A DNA stretch of 64,000 nt from Dyadobacter sp. SG02 (GCF_900109045.1 NZ_FNYL01000004.1:32321-96320), one strand, 5' to 3'. Positions 10,094-20,636 are shown, counted from the stretch's first letter. The notes: generated by a model not told the origin, from the letters alone. Made by a program: numbers and translations.

Positions 10094-10783
10094 ATGAAAT
10101 CAAAAATCATCCAATGCATTCCCGCGTTGCTGCTGGCATTCATGGTCGGCCTGTCGGGTTGCGAAAAAGATAACCGCACCGAGCCGAAGTCGGTGCTGAA
10201 AGGCAGAGTCGTATTTGAAGGACAACCCATTGGCCTGCGCTCCAATGGCGTCCAGCTCGAACTCTGGCAGTATGGCTACCAGCTTTTTACCAAAATACCC
10301 GTGCATATCGATCAGGACGGTAAATTCTCGGCCTCGCTTTTCGATGGCAACTACAAACTCGTGCGGCTGCGCGGCAACGGTCCCTGGGCGGACAATACCG
10401 ACTCCATCGACGTCGAACTGCGTGGTTCCAAGGAGATCGACGTGCCGGTTAACCCCTATTTTGTACTTAAAAATGATGTGTATGCCAAAGGAGAAGGCAA
10501 GGTTTCGGCCACTTTCAACGTACAGCAAGTTGCTACGGGCCGCACGATCGAGCGCGTGAACCTCTACATTGGCACCACTACTATTGTCGATCCGAATAAC
10601 AATGTCGGTAATGCACAGGAAGTAGCCGCAAACCTGACCGATCTGTCGAAACCGGTTACGCTGACAGCCACCATTCCCGCTGGCCTCGCGTCACGCGAGT
10701 ACGTTTATGCGCGTATAGGCGTGAAGACTTCGGGCGTCGGCGAAATGCTGTTCGGCATTCCGCAGAAGATTATGTTGAAATAA
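10094..10783 (+). CDS. DUF3823 lipoprotein (PUL accessory)
   Basis: 229 residues. Lipobox LSGC (Cys23) predicts a lipoprotein. A carboxypeptidase-regulatory-like beta domain starts at LKGRVVFEGQPIGLRSNGVQ, followed by a second beta-rich half. This matches the DUF3823 family, which is typically encoded directly after susD in polysaccharide utilisation loci and is thought to be a surface glycan-binding or assembly partner. It begins 5 bp after SusD, and its stop overlaps the GH43 start by one base (TAATG), so translation is probably coupled. The exact ligand is unknown. Confidence 0.85.
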   Translation: MKSKIIQCIPALLLAFMVGLSGCEKDNRTEPKSVLKGRVVFEGQPIGLRSNGVQLELWQYGYQLFTKIPVHIDQDGKFSASLFDGNYKLVRLRGNGPWADNTDSIDVELRGSKEIDVPVNPYFVLKNDVYAKGEGKVSATFNVQQVATGRTIERVNLYIGTTTIVDPNNNVGNAQEVAANLTDLSKPVTLTATIPAGLASREYVYARIGVKTSGVGEMLFGIPQKIMLK

Positions 10784-11766
10784 TGAGGCACTTCATTTTC
10801 CTACTACTCATCCTGGGCGCGCAAACCGGTCGCGCCCAGGATTCTTTGCAAACGAATATCCCTGTCCACGATCCGGTGATGATCCGGCAGGACGGGGTTT
10901 ATTACGTTTTCGCCACCGGTCGGGGTATCAGCATGTGGTCGTCGAAGGATATGCAAAACTGGAAAAAGGAGAAACCGGTTTTTGGCGCGCCGCCTGAATG
11001 GGCCGTCAAAGCCGTTCCCGGTTTCAAGGGGCATATCTGGGCACCGGATATTTCACATCACAACGGGTTGTATTACCTCTATTATTCGATTTCCACATTT
11101 GGCAAAAACCGCTCCTGCATTGGCCTAACGACCAACAAGACCCTGAATCCCGCCAGCCCCGACTACCTTTGGACAGATCACGGACAGGTAATCGAATCCG
11201 TTCCTGGCCGCGACGAATGGAACGCCATCGACCCTAATCTGATCGTCGACGAACAGCGGCAACCCTGGCTCGCATTCGGGTCGTTTTGGAACGGTATCAA
11301 ACTCGTAAAACTGAATGCCGACGCCCGCGGCATTGCCCAACCACAAACCTGGTTCACGCTCGCAAGCGTCCCGCGCACGAGGCCGGGCAGCGATTCGACA
11401 GCCGGTAACGGGGCCATCGAGGCGCCATTTATTTTCAAAAAATTTGATTATTTCTACCTCTTTGCCTCCTATGATTATTGTTGCCGGGGCGAAAAAAGTA
11501 CCTACAAAATGCGCGTAGGCCGCTCCAAAACACTCGCCGGCCCCTACCTCGACAAGAATGGCGTGCCGATGACACAAGGCGGCGGGACATTGGTTCTGGA
11601 AGGCGATGCAGATTGGCACGGAGTTGGGCATAATGCGGTCAGCACGTTCGACGGGGTGGATTACCTGGTTTTTCATGGGTATGATGCCAGGGATAAGGGT
11701 CGTTCCAAGTTGCGCGTGGAGCAGCTGGATTGGCAGGACGACTGGCCTGTGCTGCGTTCGCATTGA
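10783..11766 (+). CDS. GH43-family glycoside hydrolase, arabinanase/arabinofuranosidase-like, secreted
   Basis: 327 residues with signal peptide MRHFIFLLLILGAQTGRAQ. It is a five-bladed propeller of the GH43 type. The catalytic triad is readable as Asp30 (VHDPVMI, general base), Asp150 (AIDPNLI, pKa modulator) and Glu213 (GAIEAPFIF, general acid). HIWAPDI and the blade motifs YYLYYS and YLFASYDYCCRG are characteristic of the endo-arabinanase-like branch. It probably cleaves alpha-L-arabinosyl linkages, but GH43 members also act on xylosides and galactans, so the substrate is uncertain. The start overlaps the DUF3823 stop. It is the only catabolic enzyme inside this SusCD operon. Confidence 0.88.
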   Translation: MRHFIFLLLILGAQTGRAQDSLQTNIPVHDPVMIRQDGVYYVFATGRGISMWSSKDMQNWKKEKPVFGAPPEWAVKAVPGFKGHIWAPDISHHNGLYYLYYSISTFGKNRSCIGLTTNKTLNPASPDYLWTDHGQVIESVPGRDEWNAIDPNLIVDEQRQPWLAFGSFWNGIKLVKLNADARGIAQPQTWFTLASVPRTRPGSDSTAGNGAIEAPFIFKKFDYFYLFASYDYCCRGEKSTYKMRVGRSKTLAGPYLDKNGVPMTQGGGTLVLEGDADWHGVGHNAVSTFDGVDYLVFHGYDARDKGRSKLRVEQLDWQDDWPVLRSH

Positions 11767-11864
11767 TGTTACATCGCCAAGCGCAACCGAAAAAATGCAA
11801 ATCTACTCCCAAAATCCAAACCCGCATAAGGCATTAACCAACCTTCCTGCGTATATTTAGTATT

Positions 11865-12737
11865 ATGAAAGTCGTACAATTCACCATACCCGTTTCCCGC
11901 GAAAGTACAATTGTTGTTCAGGAAGAAAAGCTACCCCATTACTACCCGCATTTGCACCGCCACCGCGAGGTGCAGATCGAGTGGGTGGTGGAAGGTTCGG
12001 GTATCCTGGTCGCGGGGAATTATATGCAGCGATTCGAATCGGGCGACATTTACATTATCGGGGCCAACCAATCGCATATTTTCAAGAATGACGAATCTTA
12101 TTTCAACCCCGACGAACCCAGACAAATCCACTCCGTTTCCATCTTTTTCGATCCTAATTATTTATCCCAGAATATCCTGAGCTTACCGGAAATGGTCAAT
12201 ATCCGGAAGTTTGTCCACGGGGTACACAACGGGTTCCAGATTCCGGAAGAAGCGCGGGAGGCGGTACAGAAAATCATTTCCGAAATTATTCATCATAAGG
12301 AGAGTCAGCGGGTCGCCGCATTTATCAAGCTGCTCTACCAATTTTCAACAACCCGCGACCTGAAACCGCTCGCGACGAGTAACAGCGAGCAGGTGATTTC
12401 CGAAGTCGAGGGTATCCGCATGGACCGCATTTTCCAATACCTCGTCACGAACTACAAACGCCACATTTCCCTCGCCGAGATCTCCGAAGTCGCCAACCTC
12501 ACGCCCCAGGCTTTCTGCCGGTATTTCAAAAAGCATACCGACAAAACCTTCGTGAGTTTCCTGAACGAAGTGCGCATCAACGAGGCTTGCAAGATTATCC
12601 TTTCCGGTAAGTTCGATAGCTTTTCGGACATCTGCTACCAGACCGGCTTCGACCATGTGACGAATTTCAACCGGGTTTTCAAAAAAACGACCGGCATGTC
12701 GCCCGGAGAGTACCAGAAGGGGTTTAGGGATATTTAA
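11865..12737 (+). CDS. AraC-family transcriptional regulator with N-terminal cupin
   Basis: 290 residues. The N-terminal cupin sensor has the HLHRHREVQIEW metal/ligand strand. The C-terminal half holds two helix-turn-helix motifs (ISLAEISEVANLTPQAFCRYF, and SDICYQTGFDHVTNFNRVFKKTTG ending in MSPGEYQ). It follows the GH43 gene by 98 bp on the same strand. A pathway-specific activator of the upstream utilisation operon, or of the downstream oxoprolinase/transporter genes, is plausible from position. It is a one-component sensor, not the hybrid two-component type common in such loci. TATATTTA just before the start resembles a weak -7 box. Confidence 0.9.
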   Translation: MKVVQFTIPVSRESTIVVQEEKLPHYYPHLHRHREVQIEWVVEGSGILVAGNYMQRFESGDIYIIGANQSHIFKNDESYFNPDEPRQIHSVSIFFDPNYLSQNILSLPEMVNIRKFVHGVHNGFQIPEEAREAVQKIISEIIHHKESQRVAAFIKLLYQFSTTRDLKPLATSNSEQVISEVEGIRMDRIFQYLVTNYKRHISLAEISEVANLTPQAFCRYFKKHTDKTFVSFLNEVRINEACKIILSGKFDSFSDICYQTGFDHVTNFNRVFKKTTGMSPGEYQKGFRDI

Positions 12738-12740
12738 GCG

Positions 12741-12800
12741 TCGTGGGGTTGTGAGGAATGGTCAGGAGTAGTCAGGCGTGGCCAGGCGTTGTAGGGCGAT
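12741..12800. repeat. 10-bp-period GTCA repeat (short copy)
   Basis: In exact 10-bp register from 12761: GTCAGGAGTA, GTCAGGCGTG, GCCAGGCGTT, GTAGGGCGAT, preceded by two weaker units. It lies between the AraC and oxoprolinase genes on the same strand. The same unit family forms a longer, folded-back array at 45.43-45.61 kb. Function unknown. Confidence 0.7.
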
Positions 12801-12855
12801 ATGCCACGAATTGGCTAAATTGGGGACTGATTAGCTATTCTCTTAAACCGTTCTT

Positions 12856-15800
12856 TTGAAAACCACACCTGAAACCGCCTGGAAAATCTGGATCGACACC
12901 GGCGGGACTTTTACCGACTGCCTCGCCATTGATCCGGCCGGAAACAAAACGCGCATCAAAGTACTCAGTTCCAGCTGCCTTCGTGGCCGCATTACGGATA
13001 AATTGAGCCCCGGCACCTACCGTTTCGAAGCGTCATGGCAGTACGATAGCGCCATCTTCAAAAACTATACATTCAAACTGCGCGGCACCGAAACGCATAG
13101 CCGCATCGGAAGTGTCGACGCGCAGCAGCAAACCATTACGTTAACCGACGATCTTCCCTTCGGTCAACCCGTCGATTTTGAAATAACCACCGGTGAAGAA
13201 GCTCCTGTCCTCGCGGCGCGGTTGCTTACCGGAACTCCGCTCGATCAACCGCTTCCACCCATTAACATGAGATTGGGTACAACCAAAGGTACCAATGCAT
13301 TGCTCGAACGAAAAGGCGCCAAAACACTGCTGGTTGTTACAAAGGGTTTTAAAGATTTGCTTTATATCGGCAATCAGCAACGTCCGTCGCTTTTTCAGCT
13401 TGATATTCCTGAACCGAAATTGCTTTACAGCGAAGTACTGGAAGTCGATGAAAGGCTCGATTCGGGCGGGAATGTGCTTGAAACACTGGATTTGACTGAT
13501 TTTAAACCCAAAGAAGGACCTACTGATTACAAGTCAGTTGCTCTTTCCCTTTTGCATTCCTACCAAAACTCCGACCATGAAAAACAACTGGCAGATTGGT
13601 TTGCCGGAAATGGAGCCCGATATATTTCAACATCTTCCGAGCTGTTTCCCTTCTCTCATTACCTGCGAAGGACGCAAACTGCGGTCGTGAATGCCTACCT
13701 CGACCCTATTCTGGATCAGTATTTAACCAATATTCGTACAGTACTGGGTAGTGCCGCACAGGATAGTGCCGCACTGAACGGCGGCAGCCTGCAAGTCATG
13801 ACCAGCACTGGCAGTCTCGCCGAAGCGAGCGGTTTCCGGGCGAAAGACAGTTTGCTGAGCGGCCCGGCCGGTGGGATGGTCGCAGCCACCAATTTTGCCC
13901 AAAAACTGGGCTTTTCGAAGGCCATTACCTTCGACATGGGCGGTACGAGTACGGATACCGCGCTGGTCGACGGCCAGCCTGAACTGAAATACATTACCGA
14001 AATCGACGGTATCGAATTCCATAACCCTACCCTGGCTATCGAAACCGTGGCGGCGGGCGGCGGTTCGGTGTGCTGGTTTGATGGTTTTTCGCTGCAAGTA
14101 GGCCCAGAAAGTGCGGGGGCATCGCCTGGCCCCGCCTGCTACGGTGCGGGCGGACCATTGACGGTAACCGACCTAAATCTGCTGCTTGGCAAGCTGGAAA
14201 CATCGAAATTCAGCATTCCCATCGACGCCGGGGCTGCCATTTCAAGGCTAGACGAACTACGTGCCGATATTGAACGCAAAACCGGCAATCTGCTAGGCCA
14301 TCACGAAATCCTTACCGGCCTCGAAAGCATTGCCAACGAAAAAATGGCCGACGCGATCCGTAAGATTTCGGTAGAAAAGGGCATTAATCCCAATGCATTT
14401 GCCCTGGTAACATTCGGCGGCGCGGGGGGCCTCCACGCATGCCAGCTAGCCGAACTGCTGGACATGGACACAGTGCTACTGCCCTACGACGGCGGGCTTT
14501 TCAGCGCGGCGGGCATCGGCGAGGCATTGATCAGCACCATTGTTTCGAAACAAATCCTGCTGCCGTGGAACGAAGCCTCGGGAAGCATTGGCGAATGGCA
14601 GGAGGTTTTGGAAAAACAGGCCACCGCTATTTTGGAAAAACAGGGCATCACGACCTTTGAAACAGTATTTTACCATGTTTACCTTCGGTTCGCAGGCCAG
14701 GAAAATACCGTTGAAATTCCTTATTCGGGCGATGCTACCCTATCCGTCTTTGAAGAAACTTACCGCGCGCAATTCGGTTATTTCCCTGCCAATGCGGTTG
14801 TGGAGCTGGAAAGCGTGAAACTGAAAATGCAGGAACAGGGCCCCCGTATTGAACCATTATCGGTTATTCAAACTGGACAGAGCGCACAGCATTTGGCTTA
14901 CAGCAAGCCATTTTTAAGTGATTTACATTTGCCCGAAACTCCTGTCTTCGAATGGGACAACCTTCAACCCGGTGATGAGTTGACAGGACCTTCCATTTTG
15001 CTCAACAATACTTCCACAACCTATTTACCGAAAGGTTGGAAGCTGGTTATCCAACAAGGCCTGGACGCCATAGCCTGGAAAACGCAGACTGCCCAAACCC
15101 ATGCCGAAGCGCAAAGCGAGGAAGTCGCATTGCAGCTTTTCACAAACCGCTTCAAGGCCATTGCCGATGAAATGGGTGTCCAATTACAGCGGACGGCCTT
15201 TTCCGTCAATGTTAAAGAGCGCCTCGATTTCTCCTGCGCCCTGCTCGACGCCCACGGCGAGCTCCTCGTCAACGCGCAACACATACCCGTACACCTGGGT
15301 AGCATGGGCATATGCGGGCGCCTGGTGCGCGAGGCCATCGCGATCGGCCCTGGCGATGTGGTGATTACCAACCATCCGCGCTACGGTGGCTCGCATTTGC
15401 CGGACATTACGTTGATTGCCGGGGTATTTACCGGGGATGGAACGTGTACAGGTTACGTGATCAACCGGGCACACCATGCCGAAGTCGGCGGTAAAACGCC
15501 GGGTTCGATGCCACCCGATGCGACCTGTCTGGCAGAGGAAGGCGTCGTAATCATACCGCAATACCTGGTGAAGGCGGGCGAGTTTCAATGGGAGGCGCTG
15601 CGGGCGCTCTTCCAGGGTGGCCCCTACCCTACGCGGTCGTTCCTTTCCAACGAGGCAGATATTATTGCCGCACTGTCGGCTTTAAAAAAAGGCAGTACGC
15701 AATTGCTGAAACTCGTGGAAAACCACGGACTGGAAACGGTGCAAAAATACATGGGTATGCTCAAACAAACCGCCGTTTTACAGCTTCGGAATGCATTGCG

Positions 15801-16647
15801 ACCGTTGCAAGGACAGGTTTTCGCAGCTTCGGAATTGCTGGACGACGATCATCGGATTGCCGTAAAAATCAGCATATCCGATAATAAGCAAATATTCGAC
15901 TTCACGGGAACATCCGGCGCTCATCCGAATAATCTGAATGCGAATATTTCGATTTTGTACAGCGCCATTTTGTACGTTTTAAGGCTTTTAGTCGATAAGG
16001 AGATTCCTTTGAATGATGGCTTAATGCAAGATGTGGAGATCCAATTGCCTGAAAACAGTTTCCTGCACCCCCAATTTTCCGACGACCCGTGGCAATGCCC
16101 GGCGGTGGTAGGCGGGAACACGGAGGTGAGCCAGCGGTTGGTCGATACTTTGTTGAAGGCATTCGGTCTGGCGGCTTGCAGCCAGGGAACGATGAACAAC
16201 TTCCTGTTCGGCAACGAGCAGTTTGGGTATTATGAAACCATCAGCGGCGGCGTGGGTGCAGGCAATGGCTTCAATGGCCGTTCGGCGGTGCATCAGCATA
16301 TGACCAATACGCGCATTACCGATCCCGAGCAACTGGAAAGGAAATATCCGGTGCGGTTACTGGAATTTGGTATTCGCCGTGGCTCCGGCGGCGCCGGGCG
16401 TTGGCGCGGCGGGGATGGGATTGTGCGGAAGCTCCAATTCCTGGCGCCGTTGCAGGTGACATTACTCGGACAGCACCGGCGGTATGCGCCTTATGGAATG
16501 CAGGGCGGTGCGGACGGCCTTTGCGGGCGGCATATGCTTTTTTCAAATGGATCTGACAGTGAACTGCCTGGAATTTGTAGTCTGAAAGTGAATGCGGGGG
16601 ATGTTTTGACTATTGAAACTCCGGGAGGTGGTGGTTTTGGAGCTTAA
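12856..16647 (+). CDS. Fused hydantoinase A/B-type protein, 5-oxoprolinase-like
   Basis: 1263 residues with both halves of the ATP-dependent hydantoinase/oxoprolinase family in one chain. The N-terminal HyuA actin-like ATPase half opens with [12 protein letters not shown] and contains [17 protein letters not shown] and [12 protein letters not shown]. The C-terminal HyuB half (about 755-1263) contains [23 protein letters not shown] and the glycine-rich GGVGAGNGF and [16 protein letters not shown]. The length matches eukaryotic-type 5-oxoprolinases, which open 5-oxo-L-proline to glutamate with ATP; N-substituted hydantoins are an alternative substrate. Residues about 35-110 form an insertion not usual between phosphate motifs. 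Translation apparently starts at TTG. The transporter gene follows after 8 bp. Confidence 0.88.
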   Translation: MKTTPETAWKIWIDTGGTFTDCLAIDPAGNKTRIKVLSSSCLRGRITDKLSPGTYRFEASWQYDSAIFKNYTFKLRGTETHSRIGSVDAQQQTITLTDDLPFGQPVDFEITTGEEAPVLAARLLTGTPLDQPLPPINMRLGTTKGTNALLERKGAKTLLVVTKGFKDLLYIGNQQRPSLFQLDIPEPKLLYSEVLEVDERLDSGGNVLETLDLTDFKPKEGPTDYKSVALSLLHSYQNSDHEKQLADWFAGNGARYISTSSELFPFSHYLRRTQTAVVNAYLDPILDQYLTNIRTVLGSAAQDSAALNGGSLQVMTSTGSLAEASGFRAKDSLLSGPAGGMVAATNFAQKLGFSKAITFDMGGTSTDTALVDGQPELKYITEIDGIEFHNPTLAIETVAAGGGSVCWFDGFSLQVGPESAGASPGPACYGAGGPLTVTDLNLLLGKLETSKFSIPIDAGAAISRLDELRADIERKTGNLLGHHEILTGLESIANEKMADAIRKISVEKGINPNAFALVTFGGAGGLHACQLAELLDMDTVLLPYDGGLFSAAGIGEALISTIVSKQILLPWNEASGSIGEWQEVLEKQATAILEKQGITTFETVFYHVYLRFAGQENTVEIPYSGDATLSVFEETYRAQFGYFPANAVVELESVKLKMQEQGPRIEPLSVIQTGQSAQHLAYSKPFLSDLHLPETPVFEWDNLQPGDELTGPSILLNNTSTTYLPKGWKLVIQQGLDAIAWKTQTAQTHAEAQSEEVALQLFTNRFKAIADEMGVQLQRTAFSVNVKERLDFSCALLDAHGELLVNAQHIPVHLGSMGICGRLVREAIAIGPGDVVITNHPRYGGSHLPDITLIAGVFTGDGTCTGYVINRAHHAEVGGKTPGSMPPDATCLAEEGVVIIPQYLVKAGEFQWEALRALFQGGPYPTRSFLSNEADIIAALSALKKGSTQLLKLVENHGLETVQKYMGMLKQTAVLQLRNALRPLQGQVFAASELLDDDHRIAVKISISDNKQIFDFTGTSGAHPNNLNANISILYSAILYVLRLLVDKEIPLNDGLMQDVEIQLPENSFLHPQFSDDPWQCPAVVGGNTEVSQRLVDTLLKAFGLAACSQGTMNNFLFGNEQFGYYETISGGVGAGNGFNGRSAVHQHMTNTRITDPEQLERKYPVRLLEFGIRRGSGGAGRWRGGDGIVRKLQFLAPLQVTLLGQHRRYAPYGMQGGADGLCGRHMLFSNGSDSELPGICSLKVNAGDVLTIETPGGGGFGA

Positions 16648-16655
16648 ACTTTAAT

Positions 16656-17813
16656 ATGTCAAAAAACAAAAACGCCCTGCTAGGCGCCGCATTCCTGATG
16701 GCCACCTCCGCGGTAGGCCCCGGCTTCCTGACCCAAACGACCGTTTTCACCGAAAAGCTGGCGACCAGCTTCGGCTTTGTCATTTTACTATCGATATTGA
16801 TCGACCTGGCGGTCCAGTTCAACATCTGGCAAATCATTACCGTTTCCGGTAAACGCGCCCAGGACCTCGCCAACGACCTCTTCCCGGGCCTCGGTTACCT
16901 GCTTGCATTCCTCATCGTGTCGGGCGGGCTCGCATTCAACATCGGCAATGTGGCCGGCGCAGGCCTTGGCATCGAAGCCATGACGGGCGTCAGCGTCCAA
17001 ACGGGCTCCGTCATCAGCGCAGCCATGGCTATCGGTATTTTCCTGTTCAAAGAAGCGGGTAAGGCCATGGACAGTTTTGCCAAAATACTGGGCTTTGTCA
17101 TGATCGTACTCATTCTGTACGTCGCATTTACCTCGCACCCGCCGCTCGGCAGCGCCATTCAGCATACCTTTTTCCCCGAAAAATTTGATGCCATCGCCAC
17201 CCTCACGCTCGTAGGCGGGACCGTGGGCGGGTACATTTCGTTCGCGGGCGCGCACCGCCTGCTCGACTCGGGCGTACGCGGCGAGAGCGCATTGCAGGAA
17301 GTGAACCGCGGCGCATCCACCGGCATCCTCATTACCGCTTTAATACGCTATTTACTCTTCCTCGCCACGCTTGGCATTATCCTTGCCGGTACGAGCATTA
17401 ACCCTGACAACCCGGCCGCTTCGGTATTCGAAAATGCGGCCGGAACGTTCGGCAAGCAGCTTTTTGGATTGATGATCTGGGCGGCAGCCATCACGTCCGT
17501 CGTCGGCGCGGCTTATACCTCTATTTCCTTTTTGAGGTCGTTTCACCCTCTTATAGAGCAATATCAGTCCTACATTACCATTGCTTTTATCCTCATTTCG
17601 ACTATCATTTTTCTGCTCGTCGGCCGGCCCGTGAGAGTACTGATTTTTGTAGGTACTTTAAATGGTTTTGTCCTGCCGATTGCCCTTGCCATTTTGCTTA
17701 TCGCGAGCCGGAAACAGCGGTTAATGGGTGGTTATAAACATCCGGTACCGCTTCAAATCGCCGGCTGGGCTGTTGTGCTCATTCTGCTTGCGATGGGTTT
17801 TAATATATTCTAA
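16656..17813 (+). CDS. NRAMP-superfamily transporter lacking the metal-binding motifs (YcsG-like)
   Basis: 385 residues, about 11 hydrophobic helices, with the NRAMP/LeuT-like fold signature. In helix 1 the canonical DPGN metal motif is replaced by AVGPGFLTQT. In the helix-6 region the MPH motif is replaced by FAGAHRLLDSG. This branch resembles Bacillus YcsG, an NRAMP relative encoded among 5-oxoprolinase genes. The gene starts 8 bp after the fused oxoprolinase, so uptake of 5-oxoproline or a related lactam is a better guess than metal transport. That assignment is inference from motif loss and gene linkage. Confidence 0.8.
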   Translation: MSKNKNALLGAAFLMATSAVGPGFLTQTTVFTEKLATSFGFVILLSILIDLAVQFNIWQIITVSGKRAQDLANDLFPGLGYLLAFLIVSGGLAFNIGNVAGAGLGIEAMTGVSVQTGSVISAAMAIGIFLFKEAGKAMDSFAKILGFVMIVLILYVAFTSHPPLGSAIQHTFFPEKFDAIATLTLVGGTVGGYISFAGAHRLLDSGVRGESALQEVNRGASTGILITALIRYLLFLATLGIILAGTSINPDNPAASVFENAAGTFGKQLFGLMIWAAAITSVVGAAYTSISFLRSFHPLIEQYQSYITIAFILISTIIFLLVGRPVRVLIFVGTLNGFVLPIALAILLIASRKQRLMGGYKHPVPLQIAGWAVVLILLAMGFNIF

Positions 17814-17839
17814 AACCGGGCAATGCCCATCCTTTAACC

Positions 17840-19408
17840 ATGAAGAAAATACTTCTCCTGACTCTTTCCTTAGTTGCAGTGCAAACGATCCACGCTCAGA
17901 AACCGCGGGAGCTGGTCATTCAAATTAATCCAAAAAATAAAGCACAAAAGATCGACAACTTCGGCGCCGCCGGGGCGTGGTTTACCGAAGGCATCGCTAA
18001 AAGCTGGCCTACCCAAAACCGCGAACAAATGGCCGAATGGCTTTTCAGCAAGGAACTCGACACTAATGGTAATCCCAAAGGCATCGGGCTTTCCGCCTGG
18101 CGCTTCAACATAGGCGGCGGCACGACCGAACAGGGCGACAGCAGCGGCATTACCGACTTCCGAAAACGTGTGGAATGCTTCCTGAGGCCGGATGGTACGT
18201 ACGACTGGTCGAAACAAGCGGGTTATGTATGGTTTACCAAAAAAGCGAAGGAATACGGCGTCGAAAACCTGATCGCATTCTCCAACACCCCGCCGGTGCA
18301 ATTCACGAAGAACGGCCGGGGCTATAAAACGGACAAAGACTACATTTCAAACCTCAAACCCGAGCATTACGGCGACTATGCCCAATTTTTGGCCACGGTT
18401 TTAAAGCATTTCGATGATGAAGGTTTGCATTTCAAATACATCAGCCCCGTCAACGAACCGCAATGGGACTGGTACCACGCTCCCGGCCAGGGCGCCAAGC
18501 AGGAAGGCAGTCCGTGGCGCAACGACGAGATCGCCCGCGTAGCCAGGTCCCTCGACAGCGCATTGACCGTCCATCGCTCGACCTCACAAATCCTTCTCTC
18601 CGAAGCTGCACAGCTCGATTTTCTGTACACCAGGAACGGCAACGCTACCCGACAAACGCAAGCTTTCTTTAACCCGAAAAGTAAGCTGGCATTAACCAAC
18701 CTGAAACACCTCCCACCCCTCATAGGCGGCCACAGCTACTTCACCGACAAAGGCGACAGCGCCCGGATCGCCATCCGCCGCCACGTGGCCGACACCACCG
18801 CCAAATACGGCGTCACCTTCTGGCAAACTGAATATTCCATGCTCGCCGACGGCTACCGTGAGGGCAAAACCGGGCGCATCCCGGCCATCGACTGCGCGTT
18901 GTTCCTCTCCAAAGTCATCCACGACGACCTTGTATACGGCAACGCCTCCGCCTGGCAACTCTGGAACAGCTGGGAACCCGGCAACCCCGACTTCGACACG
19001 CGGTACTACCTCATCGCGCTCGCACCTTCCTCGCGCGAGTACGTGGACGGCAGCATTACTGCTACCAAAAATTTGTGGGCATTGGGCCATTACAGCCGCT
19101 TTATACGCCCCGGCATGCACCGCCTGAACGTCGAACGCGGCGACAAACTCAGCAAAGAGCAAATCGCGCAGGATATGATGGTTTCGGCTTATGCGAATGA
19201 GAAACAGGTTGTTTTGGTAGCCATTAACTATGGGAATGAAGAACGGGTTTTGAGGCCGGAGGTTAACGGGTTTAATGTGAAAGGCGCGGACGTTTATTTG
19301 ACTACCGGGGAGAAGGGGGTGGATATGCGGAAGGGGAAGGTCGGGAGTTTGAAGGGCGGGGTGATGATCCCAGGGCGGGGGATCGTGACGATTGTCTTAA
19401 ACAACTAA
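17840..19408 (+). CDS. GH30-family glycoside hydrolase, endo-beta-1,6-galactanase-like, secreted
   Basis: 522 residues with signal peptide ending TIHAQ. A (beta/alpha)8 barrel plus beta-sandwich of the GH30 family. The probable acid/base is Glu206 in ISPVNEPQWDW and the nucleophile Glu331 in FWQTEYSML. IDNFGAAGAWFTEGIA and SAWRFNIGGGTTEQG are the early-strand signatures, and the C-terminal VSAYANEKQVVLVAINYGNEERVL belongs to the sandwich. The branch resembles endo-1,6-galactanases; beta-glucosidase or xylanase activity cannot be excluded. It sits 26 bp after the transporter, in apparent read-through. Together with the GH43 gene it suggests arabinogalactan side chains as a target, which is inference. 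Confidence 0.85.
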   Translation: MKKILLLTLSLVAVQTIHAQKPRELVIQINPKNKAQKIDNFGAAGAWFTEGIAKSWPTQNREQMAEWLFSKELDTNGNPKGIGLSAWRFNIGGGTTEQGDSSGITDFRKRVECFLRPDGTYDWSKQAGYVWFTKKAKEYGVENLIAFSNTPPVQFTKNGRGYKTDKDYISNLKPEHYGDYAQFLATVLKHFDDEGLHFKYISPVNEPQWDWYHAPGQGAKQEGSPWRNDEIARVARSLDSALTVHRSTSQILLSEAAQLDFLYTRNGNATRQTQAFFNPKSKLALTNLKHLPPLIGGHSYFTDKGDSARIAIRRHVADTTAKYGVTFWQTEYSMLADGYREGKTGRIPAIDCALFLSKVIHDDLVYGNASAWQLWNSWEPGNPDFDTRYYLIALAPSSREYVDGSITATKNLWALGHYSRFIRPGMHRLNVERGDKLSKEQIAQDMMVSAYANEKQVVLVAINYGNEERVLRPEVNGFNVKGADVYLTTGEKGVDMRKGKVGSLKGGVMIPGRGIVTIVLNN

Positions 19409-19450
19409 TAGTGTGTATCTTAGCCTTGAATTCTTTCCAAAGGCAAGGCA

Positions 19451-20497
19451 ATGGAGTATGAAAGCGTAAAATCCGATGATGGCCGAACATTGCTATTCAG
19501 TGTCGGGGAATTTTATGAAAAAATTGTACTCCAGAACCATTGCTTTATTTGTGGAGCGCCGCCTCATTCGAAAGAATTCAACAATGAGCACATTCTTCCC
19601 GATTGGCTTCTGGCAAAGTATCAGCTGCACAGCCAGATCATAAACCTGCCAAACCAGTTAGGTCAACTTTACGGCAAATACACCATTCCATGTTGTAAAG
19701 ACTGCAATTCGGAACTTGGAGACAAAGTGGAGATTCCGATGAGCAGGCTATTAAAATTGCCATTTAATGAATTTACAGGCGCACTGGCTAATTCATATGA
19801 AACATTCGGTCTTCTGTTCCAATGGCTCAATCTGATCTTTTTCAAGACGCATCTTAAAGATATGCATTTTGATTGGACCATGGACAAAAGGCAAGAGAGT
19901 GCCAAAATTGGCGCATCTTATACATGGGAGGCTATGCATCATATTCACTGTATCGCCCGATCGAAATACACCCACGCATTCATCGCCCCGGAAGTTATGG
20001 GCTCTATTTTTATCCTGCCGGCCATTCGGCATGGTTCAATTCCGCAGTTTTATTTTCACGATAACACCGCCGCCCAGACAATCCTTATTCACCTGGATGA
20101 AATAGTCATAATAGGTGTTTTAAACGACTCATGTGCCGTTCTCAGCACCCTCAGCAACACGCTCGGCAGAATTACCGGGCCTTTGACGCCCTTCCAGATG
20201 TGCGAGTTATTTGCAATCGCGACCCATTGCAACCTGAGTTTAAAAAACAGGCCCGTGTTTTACTCCGAGATATCCGGAAAAGATGGCTATCAGATAAAAG
20301 CCGATCTTCCCACACTCGAATTTGATCAGGACAAGGCAGGTACCACTGTTGGAGAGTTGCTTTATTTTCAGGTGAAGGAAATGATTACCAAAACGCCCGA
20401 CACGGAAAGGATACTGGCAGAAATAAAAGACAACAAACGGACCTATCTCTTCAACCGGAATGGCGAGTTTGCCGATCATCGAAGCGATTTACGATAA
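19451..20497 (+). CDS. HNH-like zinc-binding protein of unknown function
   Basis: 348 residues. An N-terminal CFICGAPPH motif, the NEHILPDWLL helix (EH as in HNH nucleases) and CCKDCNSELGDK together form a CxxC...H...CxxCN arrangement typical of HNH/zinc-ribbon folds. The remaining 250 residues are not recognised; there is no signal peptide or membrane segment. By eye it is more A+T-rich than the neighbouring sugar genes, which may mark a later arrival. It stands alone between the GH30 and ArsR genes. Nuclease activity is possible but not shown, as the metal-coordinating set has not been compared with a characterised enzyme. Confidence 0.6.
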   Translation: MEYESVKSDDGRTLLFSVGEFYEKIVLQNHCFICGAPPHSKEFNNEHILPDWLLAKYQLHSQIINLPNQLGQLYGKYTIPCCKDCNSELGDKVEIPMSRLLKLPFNEFTGALANSYETFGLLFQWLNLIFFKTHLKDMHFDWTMDKRQESAKIGASYTWEAMHHIHCIARSKYTHAFIAPEVMGSIFILPAIRHGSIPQFYFHDNTAAQTILIHLDEIVIIGVLNDSCAVLSTLSNTLGRITGPLTPFQMCELFAIATHCNLSLKNRPVFYSEISGKDGYQIKADLPTLEFDQDKAGTTVGELLYFQVKEMITKTPDTERILAEIKDNKRTYLFNRNGEFADHRSDLR

Positions 20498-20636
20498 TTT
20501 CCGAGCAAAGAATAAATGGCTGGTTTCGCTTATCAGGTAAGTTGACTTGGACTTCCGTAGCCGTTCCCACTCTCCGAAAACTTCCTCCCGAAATTTGAAC
20601 GCCTAACTTTCTTTTCAAAAATTTTTCGAAAAAAAA

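Noticed and set aside
16656..17813. Manganese/iron NRAMP transporter
   Set aside because: Both metal-binding motifs (DPGN and MPH) are replaced; gene linkage points to an organic substrate.
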